Shown here one piece after another: positions 9,174 through 18,389 of a stretch of DNA of 64,000 nucleotides. The stretch comes from VGSG01 sp040756375. Its GTDB lineage: Bacteria; Desulfobacterota; Desulfomonilia; Desulfomonilales; Desulfomonilaceae. The first letter of the stretch is position 1, and every line of letters starts with the position of its first letter. The position numbers and the translations under genes are program-made. The stretch covers positions 1-64,000 of the forward strand of contig JBFLZC010000014.1 of NCBI GenBank assembly GCA_040756375.1. Reading direction: 5' to 3'. Below the pieces are notes generated by a model. It saw only the letters and a program-made list of their open reading frames with translations. It searched no databases and had not been told where the DNA came from.

Positions 9174-11072
9174 ATGTGTGGCATTTTCGGCTACTGGAGC
9201 GCGGATACTCGTAACGGCTTGCTGGAACGTATGGCCGCGGCAATCGTTCACAGGGGACCGGACGGTGAGGGCTTCTTTTCTTCTGATAGTTGCCACATGG
9301 GCATTCGGCGCCTGGCGATTATCGACCTCGAAACCGGCGACCAGCCCATATCCAACGAAGATCAATCGGTATGGGTGGCCTTGAACGGGGAGATATATAA
9401 CTATCGAGAATTGCGCCTGGATCTGGAAAAGCGAGGACACAGATTTGTTACCCAGTCTGATACCGAGGTAATTGTTCACGCTTACGAGGAGTACAGCTCC
9501 GATTTCTTGACACACTTCAACGGCATGTTTGGCTTTTGTTTGTACGACAAGAGGCTCAGAAGGCTGCTGGTGGCGCGGGACCGATTCGGTGAAAAGCCGA
9601 TCTATTATTTTCGGTCGCCTAACATTTTCTTATTTGGCTCTGAAGTCAAATGCTTGCTTGAGTGCGAACAGGTCACGCGGCGATTGAACTACGATGCAAT
9701 CTACCCCTACCTGGTCCTTCGTTACGTGCCTCAACCGAAAACCCTCTTTCAAGATATATGGAAACTTCCCGCCGGCTGCTACTTGGAAGTTCGCGACAAT
9801 CACTTCGCCATTCATCGATATTGGGATATGCCTTTGTCCGCGACTGCACTGACCGGTGTTTCCGACTATCTGGAGGCATTCCAAGATGTTTTTCAGACAT
9901 CCGTTCGTCTGCGGCTAAGAAGTGATGTGCCGCTCGGAGCGTATCTCAGCAGCGGGGTCGATTCCACGTCGCTTGTGCACGAGATGACCAAGAATGTGCC
10001 CGAAACAGTACGGACATATTCCATCGGGTGCGGAGCCCCAGGCGATGAATTGGAGGATGCCGCGGTATCCGCTACCAAGCTGGGTTGCCGCCACACGCCT
10101 GTTTTGTATACAGAAAAATCGCTGGCACTTCTGGACACCATATTGTGGCATCTGGAGGAGCCGATTGGAGACGCGCACATAATTCCTACATTTTACCTGG
10201 CCGAGGCTGCCTCTCAGGAATTAACGGTCGTAATCCTGGGCGAGGGCGCGGACGAGACGCTGTACGGGTATCCATTTCACAGGCTTATCTATCGTGAATC
10301 TCAACTGGGCGGTCCTAAGGCCATGGCTTTTGTGGGGCGATTGGCCGCTGTAACGTTGGGGTTAATTCCGAATGTACTGCTGGACAAGTTTTTTCCACTC
10401 CCGACCTCTCTTGGGAAGACGGGGTACGATCGGCTTAGTGCGCACCTGCGCCAGTTGGGACATCGATCCATTGAGGACGAATTCGTGCATCTGACTTCGC
10501 TGTTCACGCCTGAGTCAGCAAAGACTCTCTTGGCCTTCCCGGTTGAAGACGACAGACTATTCCAAGCCCCCGCGAACCCAGAAGAAGGGCTGGCGCCGTC
10601 TGAAATCGCTATGCAACAGATCTTTCTACTGCAGATGCAGGGCTGGCTTCAAGACAACATTCTCCTCCGTCATGACAAGCTTGCAATGGCCCATTCTTTG
10701 GAAACGCGTGCGCCTTTCCTCGATCCATATCTTGCAGCGTTCTTGTTGCACGTCCCCATGAAACTGAAGTTTCGCCGGGGAAAGGACAAATACATCTTAC
10801 GTCAGTACCTGGCTGGCCGCTTCGACCGGTCAATCGCATTTCGAAAAAAGACGCCTTTCTTTGCCCCTGTGGAGGTCTTTACACAGTCTCGCGCATTTCA
10901 GGATCTGATCCAGGAATTCTTGGACGAAGAGGCCATCACACGAGAGGAGGTGTTTAATCCCGAAGCTGTGCGGAAGTTGGTGCACCGTTCCGGCCCGAAT
11001 GACTTCCTGACAGCCAAGCAACTGATGGGACTGGTCATTTTTCAAATGTGGAGAAAGAAGTTTCGGATATAG
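9174..11072 (+). CDS. asnB: Asparagine synthase-like amidotransferase (glutamine-hydrolysing)
   Basis: The 632-aa protein begins MCGIFGYWS, so Cys2 is the glutaminase nucleophile after Met removal. The N-terminal Ntn glutaminase half carries HRGPDGEG and the RLAIIDLETGDQP segment. The C-terminal half is the ATP-pyrophosphatase domain with the PP-loop written SSGVDS rather than SGGxDS. Enzymes of this family in glycan clusters usually amidate a sugar acid or peptide carboxylate instead of making free asparagine. It lies three bases after the preceding gene, in one operon. A second, more canonical copy is at 29479. Confidence 0.88.
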   Translation: MCGIFGYWSADTRNGLLERMAAAIVHRGPDGEGFFSSDSCHMGIRRLAIIDLETGDQPISNEDQSVWVALNGEIYNYRELRLDLEKRGHRFVTQSDTEVIVHAYEEYSSDFLTHFNGMFGFCLYDKRLRRLLVARDRFGEKPIYYFRSPNIFLFGSEVKCLLECEQVTRRLNYDAIYPYLVLRYVPQPKTLFQDIWKLPAGCYLEVRDNHFAIHRYWDMPLSATALTGVSDYLEAFQDVFQTSVRLRLRSDVPLGAYLSSGVDSTSLVHEMTKNVPETVRTYSIGCGAPGDELEDAAVSATKLGCRHTPVLYTEKSLALLDTILWHLEEPIGDAHIIPTFYLAEAASQELTVVILGEGADETLYGYPFHRLIYRESQLGGPKAMAFVGRLAAVTLGLIPNVLLDKFFPLPTSLGKTGYDRLSAHLRQLGHRSIEDEFVHLTSLFTPESAKTLLAFPVEDDRLFQAPANPEEGLAPSEIAMQQIFLLQMQGWLQDNILLRHDKLAMAHSLETRAPFLDPYLAAFLLHVPMKLKFRRGKDKYILRQYLAGRFDRSIAFRKKTPFFAPVEVFTQSRAFQDLIQEFLDEEAITREEVFNPEAVRKLVHRSGPNDFLTAKQLMGLVIFQMWRKKFRI

Positions 11073-11093
11073 CAGCCGAAGAGGTTGGAAGTG

Positions 11094-12263
11094 ATGTTCG
11101 CGGTTCGAGGAACTGACGCTTATATATTTCAAATTGCGATCTGCGTTATGGCAGTCGCACTTTTGGGTGGGTGCTCTCAGAGCCCGATTCTCACTCCGTT
11201 GCAAGCTATTCCAACTCACCATGCATCATGCTGGAATAGTTTTACGATCAACGAGAAGACGTATCTTGCGGTCGCCAATCACGCAACCGGAACTCAAGCC
11301 GACTATGAACGAGCGCAGTTCCAGGATGCCCGCCTTCGGTGTGTGATTTATGAATGGAACGGTAAAGAATTCAGAGCATTCCAGGATTTGCCATCGGAGA
11401 GAGCGTCCTCTATTCGAAGTTTCGTTATCGGCAGCGATACCTACCTCGCCGTAACTCCACACTGGGGTACTCATGTGAAGGTCTACAAGTTTCTGAACGG
11501 CCGTTTTGAGGAAGCTTTTGGCATTCCCGCGCAATGCCCGCGTGATGTGGCCTGTTTTTCGATCGGTGAGGAGACATACCTAGCGGTGACCCATCACTAT
11601 GACCAGCGGGAGCAGTCACCTAATATATGCTCGGCAATCCATAAATGGAACGGCGCATCCTTCGAAAAGTACCAGGATCTGCCCACAGCCGGTGCGATGC
11701 GCTGGGCCGCTTTTACTATCGACGGCAATCGTTATCTGGCAGTGGCGAATAACTATGACGGACACACTCATAATATTGAATCGACTGTGTTCCGCTGGAA
11801 TGGAGTGCGGTTTGATCCGATTCAGCAGATTCCAACAAAGGCCGCTACTTCCTGTGAGAGTATTGCGATTGATGGCAAGACGTATCTTGCCATTTCCAAC
11901 AATTTTGACGATTCTACTCATAACATCGACTCAAAGATTTATGAATGGAATGGGAACCGTTTTGATGAGATCCAATCGATACCGACATTGGGAGGAGTCT
12001 ACTTCAAAAGCTTCAAAATCAAGGAGACCACCTACCTGGCTATAGCGAACCATTACGACTCCAGCAAGTCATCTTATAATACGCTTTCCAAATTGTATAA
12101 GTGGAGTGGAAGGTCGTTTCTTGAGGTTCAGAGTGTTCCCACTCACTGCGGTTGCTTTTGGGAGAGCATTGTAGTAAGCGGAAATCATCTTCTGGTCGTG
12201 GCGAACGCGTTCGACGGCTCTACCTATGACATCGATTCTGTTGTCTATAAGTTCCAGGAATGA
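11094..12263 (+). CDS. Lipoprotein with seven EAR/EPTP propeller repeats
   Basis: The 389-aa product has a signal peptide ending in a lipobox (LLGGC), so it is probably a lipoprotein. The rest is seven repeats of about 45-55 residues with a shared pattern: F..IQ.IPT....W.SF.I...TYLAVAN..D....I.S.IY.WNG. This is the EAR/EPTP (epitempin) repeat, and seven copies should close a seven-bladed beta-propeller. Such propellers bind proteins or ligands and have no catalytic residues. ATG 11094 is chosen; TTG 11085 and GTG 11091 are in-frame alternatives. The gene sits inside the oxidoreductase operon, suggesting a surface receptor or scaffold for the product. Confidence 0.8.
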   Translation: MFAVRGTDAYIFQIAICVMAVALLGGCSQSPILTPLQAIPTHHASCWNSFTINEKTYLAVANHATGTQADYERAQFQDARLRCVIYEWNGKEFRAFQDLPSERASSIRSFVIGSDTYLAVTPHWGTHVKVYKFLNGRFEEAFGIPAQCPRDVACFSIGEETYLAVTHHYDQREQSPNICSAIHKWNGASFEKYQDLPTAGAMRWAAFTIDGNRYLAVANNYDGHTHNIESTVFRWNGVRFDPIQQIPTKAATSCESIAIDGKTYLAISNNFDDSTHNIDSKIYEWNGNRFDEIQSIPTLGGVYFKSFKIKETTYLAIANHYDSSKSSYNTLSKLYKWSGRSFLEVQSVPTHCGCFWESIVVSGNHLLVVANAFDGSTYDIDSVVYKFQE

Positions 12264-12303
12264 ACAAGAACCTGCTCGTGAAATAGGAGTTGCGTGTCAA
12301 CCA

Positions 12304-12783
12304 ATGAACGAAACGGAAAATAAGCATAGTGTGCAATCATTTGGAATAGAGCCTCAGATGAATATCCAAACGGGAATAGTGGGCAGACGAGTAGAGAGAA
12401 TGGTTTGGGCCGCGGTGGACGCGGAGTTGCCGTATGTTGCGAGTATTGCCGAAGAGGATCGCTCCCGAATTGCCCTAGAAGTGAGCAAATCGGTATTCGA
12501 GAGGATGCGCTTGATGCCCTTCTTTCTCAGAGTTCCCTGCTACCTGCTTGCCATCGCATTTGATATGTCCTCGCTGCTCGTGTGCGGGAAACTCTTCTCG
12601 AATTTGGATAGCGACCGAAGAAGAACCCACATGCAGATCGCACGGCGTTGGCCCATAGTGCGCTTCGGAGAATTGCTGAAATTGACGCTGTCTCTCATGC
12701 TGTTATACTATTTCGATCATCCGCGAGTGCGTCATGCGATAGGCTATGAATGGCGCACCGGTGTGAGCGAGGTGGGCCGATGA
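12304..12783 (+). CDS. FAO-like N-terminal domain as a separate small protein
   Basis: The 159-aa product has no signal peptide and is rich in helices. A central hydrophobic stretch (FFLRVPCYLLAIAFDMSSLLV) is followed by FSNLDSDRRR, FGELLKLTLSLMLLYYF, then HPRVRHAIGYEW. The last part matches what I know of the region just before the flavin domain in FAO-type GMC alcohol oxidases (pattern YY..P.V...IGY). The next gene is a GMC flavoprotein whose ATG overlaps this stop (ATGA). So this looks like the N-terminal domain split off as its own subunit. It could instead be a small-subunit analogue of gluconate dehydrogenase. ATG 12304 is chosen; a later ATG at 12358 is possible. Confidence 0.6.
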   Translation: MNETENKHSVQSFGIEPQMNIQTGIVGRRVERMVWAAVDAELPYVASIAEEDRSRIALEVSKSVFERMRLMPFFLRVPCYLLAIAFDMSSLLVCGKLFSNLDSDRRRTHMQIARRWPIVRFGELLKLTLSLMLLYYFDHPRVRHAIGYEWRTGVSEVGR

Positions 12784-14282
12784 CCGTCCACACTGGGAAC
12801 TCTTTGGAATCAGATACTAGCATTTCTGCCGACGCAGTCATTGTCGGTAGCGGCGCCGGGGGAGCAACAGCAGCATACCTGCTTGCTCGCGCTGGCAAGG
12901 AAGTGGTGGTTCTGGAAGAGGGGGGGTACCATCAAACCGAGGATTTTGAGGGGCCGATCGGTGACCTCATGGGAAAGCTGTACCGAGACGCGGGGATGAC
13001 CCCGATTCTTGGAAAGCCCGCAATCGCTTTCGCCGAAGGATGCTGCGTGGGCGGTAGCACGGTGATCAACGGGGGGCTCTGCTGGCGAACTCCTCAACAT
13101 GTGCTGAGTGCGTGGCGAGGAACAGGGCTCCCGGAGCTTGACGAGGCGTCGGTAACGCCTATCTTTGAAGAACTGGAGAAGGATCTGAGTATATCGGTCC
13201 AAAACATCTCCGATTCCAATGCTGCTTCCAGACTTCTCATCGAAGGATGTCAGCAGCTTGGCTGGGCCTGGGAGCGGGTTCCACGCGCACAAATTGATTG
13301 CTCCAACAGCAACCGTTGCCCCACCGGTTGCCCGACGGGCGCCAAGCAAAGTATGTTAGTCACGTATATTCCCAAGGCGCTGAACAAGGGCGCCAGGATC
13401 TATTCGGACGCTCGGGTGACCGAGATTATGCGGAACGGATCGCGGGCCGAAGGTGTAACAGCGCGGGTCACGAACGGCAGTAAAACATTCCGCTTGAAAG
13501 TGAAAGCAAAAGCGGTATTCTTGGCGGGTGGGAGCATTCAGACTCCATATCTACTCCTGCGAAACGGTTTCACTCATCAAGTGGGAACGAATCTTCAAAT
13601 ACATTTCAATCTTAAGGCGGTGGCGACCTTTCCGCAAGACATAGAGCCGCAGCGGGGCACCATGATGACCGCTCAAGTGAAGCAATTTACGGGCGAAGAT
13701 ATGTACATTGGGAGCTCCAACTTTGATCCGGTATATTTAGCTCTCACTCTGGCGCCGCACGGGCACTCTGTAGTGGAAAGGGTGACTCAGAACTGGAGAA
13801 AGGCGTCAATATATCTGGTACAAGTCAAATGCGCCGGGACAGGGAAGGTCATAAACGCCCGCCTGGGCAGGCCCATGACTTACTACAAACTTCTTGCGGA
13901 AGACGTGAGGCGCATTCACTTGGGCCTTCGTCGACTGGTCCAGCTGGTTCTGGCAGCCGGCGCAGAGGATGTTTTCTTGTCGATTGCGGGAAGCTCCCCC
14001 ATACGGTGCGAAGCTGACCTGGATAGACTAATGTCGAATTCTCTCGACCCTAGGCGCTTGGACATACTTTCGGTACATGCTATGGCGAGTTGTCCGCTCG
14101 GAATGGATGCCAGGACCTCAGCCGCGGACGCTTTCGGTCTATTGCACGGGACCGACAACATATTTATCGCGGATGCCGGGATGCTGCCGGGTGCTACCGG
14201 AACTAACCCACAAATTACCATAATGGCTATGGTCTACCGAAATATCATGAGCATTTTAGCTGACAGGAAGTATAGACTATGA
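12780..14282 (+). CDS. GMC-family FAD oxidoreductase (alcohol oxidase/dehydrogenase-like)
   Basis: The 500-aa flavoprotein has the GMC FAD motif VIVGSGAGGATAAYLLARAG followed by VVLEEGG, and a GGSTVINGGLCWR segment that holds the flavin. At the C-terminus are the expected catalytic His (VHAMASCPLG) and Asn (TGTNPQITIMAM). A cysteine-rich stretch (CSNSNRCPTGCPTGAKQ) is typical of the long-chain alcohol oxidase/cholesterol oxidase branch. It should oxidise a primary or secondary alcohol. It is coupled to the preceding small gene and to the SDR that follows, each by an ATGA overlap, which suggests one pathway of alcohol and ketone chemistry. Confidence 0.88.
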   Translation: MTVHTGNSLESDTSISADAVIVGSGAGGATAAYLLARAGKEVVVLEEGGYHQTEDFEGPIGDLMGKLYRDAGMTPILGKPAIAFAEGCCVGGSTVINGGLCWRTPQHVLSAWRGTGLPELDEASVTPIFEELEKDLSISVQNISDSNAASRLLIEGCQQLGWAWERVPRAQIDCSNSNRCPTGCPTGAKQSMLVTYIPKALNKGARIYSDARVTEIMRNGSRAEGVTARVTNGSKTFRLKVKAKAVFLAGGSIQTPYLLLRNGFTHQVGTNLQIHFNLKAVATFPQDIEPQRGTMMTAQVKQFTGEDMYIGSSNFDPVYLALTLAPHGHSVVERVTQNWRKASIYLVQVKCAGTGKVINARLGRPMTYYKLLAEDVRRIHLGLRRLVQLVLAAGAEDVFLSIAGSSPIRCEADLDRLMSNSLDPRRLDILSVHAMASCPLGMDARTSAADAFGLLHGTDNIFIADAGMLPGATGTNPQITIMAMVYRNIMSILADRKYRL

Positions 14283-15166
14283 TCTATCTGACAGGCGCAA
14301 GCGGATTTGTAGGCAGAAATCTATTGACCGAACTCATTGGGTCCGGCCGCAGAATCAGAGCTCTCATCCTGCCTGACGATGTTGCGCCGATTGATCATCC
14401 TGATGTCGAATGGATACGCGGCGACGTGCGCCGGATCGATTCGCTTGAGAGGCACCTGGACGATGTGGAAATCGTGATCCATAACGCAGGAATTGTGGCG
14501 TCTCCGGATGAGCAGCTAAACCACGAAGTCAACTACATCGGTACGCGAAACATTGTGGAGTCGGCCAAACTTGCTCGTATAAAGAAGTTGATATTCGTGT
14601 CTGCTGCTGCGGTGAAGTTTAAACAGCTCAATGCATATGGGAAGTCTAAGAAGATGGCGGAGGAATTGGTGGCTTCTTCAGGGCTTCCGTCTGTCATCTT
14701 GCGATTGCCACTCATAATAGGGAGAGGCAGCTACGAATTCGATCAGTTTGTCAAGTACGTAAACACCTTGCCCTTTGTGGTCCCGGTCTTTGGCGATGGA
14801 AAGGCGATTAAGAGACCGGTGCATATAAGCGACGTTGTTCACGCGCTTGTGGTATTAATCGACAAGGACGAGGCAATCGGCAAGATCTACGAAGTCAGCT
14901 GTCGTGAACGGATAACTCTCGATGAATTCATCGATGCGGTATGCGAGCGGCTCGACAAGAAAAAGATTAAGCTGCACATACCCCTGGGGTTGTCTCTCTT
15001 TATGGCACAAGTCGCCGAAGGTGTCATGGGAAAGCGTTCGCCGATTACCCAAGACATTTTGCTCGGCATGAATGAAGACGTGGAATTCGATGTCGAGGAA
15101 GCATTGAAAGAACTTAAGCTCGAACCATTGACTGTGGAGAATGCATTGCGCACTACGCTGTCGTGA
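14279..15166 (+). CDS. NAD(P)-dependent SDR (epimerase/dehydratase or 3-beta-HSD-like)
   Basis: The 295-aa extended SDR begins MIYLTGASGFVGRNLL (GxxGxxG) and carries a catalytic YGKSK. A short C-terminal substrate domain follows. The sequence is closer in feel to 3-beta-hydroxysteroid-dehydrogenase/NAD-epimerase proteins than to RmlB or GalE. Given its coupling to the GMC oxidoreductase, it may reduce or oxidise the same lipid- or sugar-type substrate. The ATG overlaps the preceding stop. Confidence 0.8.
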   Translation: MIYLTGASGFVGRNLLTELIGSGRRIRALILPDDVAPIDHPDVEWIRGDVRRIDSLERHLDDVEIVIHNAGIVASPDEQLNHEVNYIGTRNIVESAKLARIKKLIFVSAAAVKFKQLNAYGKSKKMAEELVASSGLPSVILRLPLIIGRGSYEFDQFVKYVNTLPFVVPVFGDGKAIKRPVHISDVVHALVVLIDKDEAIGKIYEVSCRERITLDEFIDAVCERLDKKKIKLHIPLGLSLFMAQVAEGVMGKRSPITQDILLGMNEDVEFDVEEALKELKLEPLTVENALRTTLS

Positions 15167-15239
15167 TTGGATATCCACTCTTGGCCCGATAAACAAAATC
15201 GGAGGCTCGAAGGGAGAGACTGCATGTTGGAGGTGGCGA

Positions 15240-16007
15240 ATGGCCGGTAAGATTAACGGTGAAGAAATTAAGGAATATTGGTCAACCTTCCCGTGCAGAG
15301 GGAAGTGGACGAATTACCCCGATATGCTGGAATACGCGATCAAATTGGATCCATTTATTAAGAGAATGATAGACTCTATTAAACTGGAGGACAAAGAGGT
15401 TCTGGATCTGGGGTGCGGCCAAGGGATCTGGTCCTACTATATGTTGGGCAAGGAGCCGAAAGGAATTATTGGATGCGATATCACACCCGAGGTGCTGGAA
15501 AATAATGAGATACTCCTGGCGGAAGCGGGAAAGACAGACCAGGTGGCCTTTCGAGCGTACGATGGCACTTCGTTGCCGATTGAGAGCCAGTCCCTTGATG
15601 TGGTTATTTCCATCGGAGTGATTCATCACGCTGTGGATGACTTCGCGCTCATCCGCGAAGCCTTCCGAGTCCTGAGACCTGGCGGTCTTTTCGCGGGGTT
15701 AGTCTACCGAAAATTCAGCCCGGGTCATCTTATTCGATGGGTTTTGCGCAATAGCGTATTTCTTAGGCCGCTGGTGGCGCCCGGTCAGCAAGGGACATTT
15801 CTGTCGGAGATCCTTTATTGCCCGGTGGCAAGACACTATTCCATCTCCCAGTGGACCAAGCTATTGGAGAAAGCTGAAGGCAAGGAAATACGGGTATGGA
15901 GCGATTACTCAGGCCTCGAGCGATGGCTCCCCAGGCTAGGGAAGCTGGTTGACTCCGCAACCGCGGGAAAACTCGGATACTATGTCCTCTGGAAGGCTAC
16001 CAAATGA
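15240..16007 (+). CDS. Class I SAM-dependent methyltransferase
   Basis: The 255-aa protein has motif I VLDLGCGQG (near residue 57), an acidic loop D in GIIGCDITPE, and SIGVIHHA around the motif IV position, as in UbiE/Methyltransf_11 enzymes. The start ATG 15240 follows a GGAGGTGG ribosome-binding site; the open frame extends further upstream over the previous gene without one. It closes the plus-strand operon of the island. The acceptor is unknown; a sugar or lipid hydroxyl is plausible from context. Confidence 0.85.
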   Translation: MAGKINGEEIKEYWSTFPCRGKWTNYPDMLEYAIKLDPFIKRMIDSIKLEDKEVLDLGCGQGIWSYYMLGKEPKGIIGCDITPEVLENNEILLAEAGKTDQVAFRAYDGTSLPIESQSLDVVISIGVIHHAVDDFALIREAFRVLRPGGLFAGLVYRKFSPGHLIRWVLRNSVFLRPLVAPGQQGTFLSEILYCPVARHYSISQWTKLLEKAEGKEIRVWSDYSGLERWLPRLGKLVDSATAGKLGYYVLWKATK

Positions 16008-16090
16008 GCGGCCTCAGTAACGGGTGGCGGCGCGGAACGAGACAGGGTCGTCAAACCACGGCAAATAGCTGAAGGTGCCTGCCGAAGGAA

Positions 16091-17593
16091 TCACATCCAG
16101 AGCCAGCTGAAACCGTGGACTACGTTAAGGTGTTCCATGAAATTCAGGGCGAGCAAGATCAACAATATCGCCAGACTCTCCCCGCCCATTCGGGCCTTAT
16201 CAACTTTTGTCATCATGAGCGAAAGCACCACAGCATAAATCCCAACGACGCCGAAGTAGCCGCAATAGATGTACCGCTCCCAAAGTTGACCGATACTAAA
16301 CACGGGGGTTACTATCGCCGCGACAACACACAAAGCGCCGACAAGTACTATTGTGCCGTAATTTGCTATTGCCAAGGTTCCGCGAGCTTGCTGAAATATA
16401 CGGATCAACCATACATTGGCCACTGAAAATCCCGCGAAGAGAAGCCCCGCGTATAACGGATGAGTTTTGTAAAGAGGGGCAAAGGGCGCATGCATGTTTA
16501 CCCACAAGGCCGGAAAATGGAGAAACAGATAGGCTAAGCCTGGCGTGGCCCAGTCCCATTCCAGGTCGCCGATCATTGACCGCTTCCAGTTTTGCAAAAA
16601 TACGCCTTGGATATCCATCGGCTGACTGAGTGATGCAAAGCCCCACATAGCGTACACCGGCTTCAGCACCAACTTCGATCCCACGGCCAGCGCAATACAC
16701 GCCACCATAGCTGAAAGCACCCATGCTAAGTTGAGAAAGCGCGGCTTCTCTGCCGGGTTATCGCGCCCCTTGAAACGTGATCGCATGAGATACAGCACCG
16801 GATACATGAGAGCGAAGCCAAGGAATGTTTCATAACATAAGAAAGCCAGGAAGGTCATGGTCACAGACAGGCCCAAATTCAGGAGGCTGCCGTTGTAACA
16901 ATACCTCACAAACAAGATCAAACCGGCCAGCATAAAGACAATGCCCGGTTGATTATGGCCCATGCGAAATGTCCAGATATGGGATCCGAAGATAGTCAGC
17001 GGGGCAATTGCCATGAGGGCAGCTCCGAGGAGACTGAACAGGGCATTGCCTGTGAGATCCTTGAGTAATATGTAGAACAGAAGTATGGCTACAAGCCCCA
17101 TTACGGAGAAAATAACCTTTACCCAAAAAGTAGCCTTGGTTGTCACCCATGCGAGGTAATACAAATAACCGGACACAGGGTGCCTGAGGATATCCTGGCC
17201 CGCATGAGTTTCGCGCATGAAACCTACAAAGTCGGTGGGCAGCGTTCCGGTCTGGAGGCGGTGCTGCGTATGATCGTCATATTGCTTGAACGAACCGCCC
17301 TGTTCCGAGTTCTTGAGCAGAGCCTGGGGACGGAAATCTATGACCGGCGGCACCCCGACTTGAACCAGAAACCAAAGAATCACAATAGGCAAGAAAGCCG
17401 TCCAATGCACCATCGAGCGATCCGTGGGAGCTTGTTGGCTGATGGCCCGCCCGCGCAACAACCGCACTACCACAAACTGACCCAAGGTCAGGCCCAGTAA
17501 GACCGGGAGCAATATGACAAGATGATGAGGATACGTCACTCGAATGAGATGTTGATATGCAAGTGCATAGCCCATGAGATCTTCAATGGTCAT
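16091..17593 (-). CDS. Polytopic membrane protein, GT-C-like topology
   Basis: This 500-aa protein has about ten hydrophobic helices separated by short loops. One larger hydrophilic segment lies after the first two or three helices (roughly residues 75-135, with DFRPQALLKNSEQGG and HAGQDILRHPVSGYLYYLAW). The layout resembles membrane GT-C glycosyltransferases that use polyprenyl-phosphate sugars, but I recognise no signature and would not name it. It is convergent to the island operon. A pairing with the GtrB/ArnC-like enzyme at 6946 is an inference from function, not from adjacency. Confidence 0.6.
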   Translation of the reverse strand: MTIEDLMGYALAYQHLIRVTYPHHLVILLPVLLGLTLGQFVVVRLLRGRAISQQAPTDRSMVHWTAFLPIVILWFLVQVGVPPVIDFRPQALLKNSEQGGSFKQYDDHTQHRLQTGTLPTDFVGFMRETHAGQDILRHPVSGYLYYLAWVTTKATFWVKVIFSVMGLVAILLFYILLKDLTGNALFSLLGAALMAIAPLTIFGSHIWTFRMGHNQPGIVFMLAGLILFVRYCYNGSLLNLGLSVTMTFLAFLCYETFLGFALMYPVLYLMRSRFKGRDNPAEKPRFLNLAWVLSAMVACIALAVGSKLVLKPVYAMWGFASLSQPMDIQGVFLQNWKRSMIGDLEWDWATPGLAYLFLHFPALWVNMHAPFAPLYKTHPLYAGLLFAGFSVANVWLIRIFQQARGTLAIANYGTIVLVGALCVVAAIVTPVFSIGQLWERYIYCGYFGVVGIYAVVLSLMMTKVDKARMGGESLAILLILLALNFMEHLNVVHGFSWLWM

Positions 17594-17820
17594 ACCGGCT
17601 TCTGCTCCCTTCGTTCACATTCGGCAGTTCCTCGTGATTGCTTGCAAGCGCTCAAGAATTGCCCCGAATCCCTGCCACTGAGGCATTTGACGCAATTTGG
17701 TTACCAAATGCGGGCATCAACGAATTGATCACCTTACCATAGCTGCCAGTTGACGGCCACCCTCATTAGAGCGTTCAGGTAAGGATTCAGTTAGGTGCGG
17801 GACGGAAGCCTATCTCATCT

Positions 17821-17920
17821 GTCATTGCGAGGACTCCGGACTCGATCCGGGGGACGAAGCAATCCCTTCTTGCACCAAGGGAGATTGCTTCCCCCGCTTT
17901 TCAGCGGGGTCGCCATGACA
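17821..17920. repeat. REP-like palindromic repeat
   Basis: The segment begins gtcattgcgagg and ends cgccatgaca. Its arms gaagcaatc...gattgcttc form a hairpin. This is a widespread intergenic repeat type in Proteobacteria. The remaining bases of 17594-18033 hold nothing else that I recognise. Confidence 0.6.
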
Positions 17921-18033
17921 CTCTTTCCGCGCGTAACTGAGAAGTTACACGGCGGGAAGCAAGTCGCTTGACTCCGGTAGTTGGAACGAAGTACACCACC
18001 CTTCAAAGCAAGGCACTTGCTTCAGGGTGGATT

Positions 18034-18273
18034 ATGGCCGGATCGGTAGGGCGAATCTACAAGGAACGGGGCGAACGCTGGTTTATCCAACTAGCCGGAC
18101 GTGTTCGGATTTGGGTAGACAAGCAGCACAGACCTTTCTATAGCCGCCGGCACTGTCAACGGACTTTGGCGCAAGTCCAGGAGGAAATCGAACGGGGCCC
18201 TTTCGACCCCGAAGTTCCTGGGGCATACGAACCTCAAGATGACAGAGCGCTGTTCTCACTTGAAAACCGATAA
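18034..18273 (+). pseudogene. Tyrosine integrase, N-terminal stub
   Basis: The 79-residue frame starts MAGSVGRIYKERGERWFIQL and continues to EEIERGPFDPEVPGAYEP. This is the usual opening of phage/island tyrosine integrases (a small basic beta domain, then an I.RGTFDP-type segment), but it stops before the core-binding and catalytic domains. No R-H-R-Y residues follow in any frame up to 18390. Its position 117 bp inside the right att-like repeat supports its being the island's former integrase. Confidence 0.6.
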
Positions 18274-18389
18274 GTTACGGAGGGTGCAACGCCAAGCCGC
18301 CATAATCAATCTCGATTCTGCAAAGTGTCTGCAAACGGAAAAAGCGCAAAATAAGTAGGTGAAATGTCCAGCAAGAATGAGCGCTGCAA

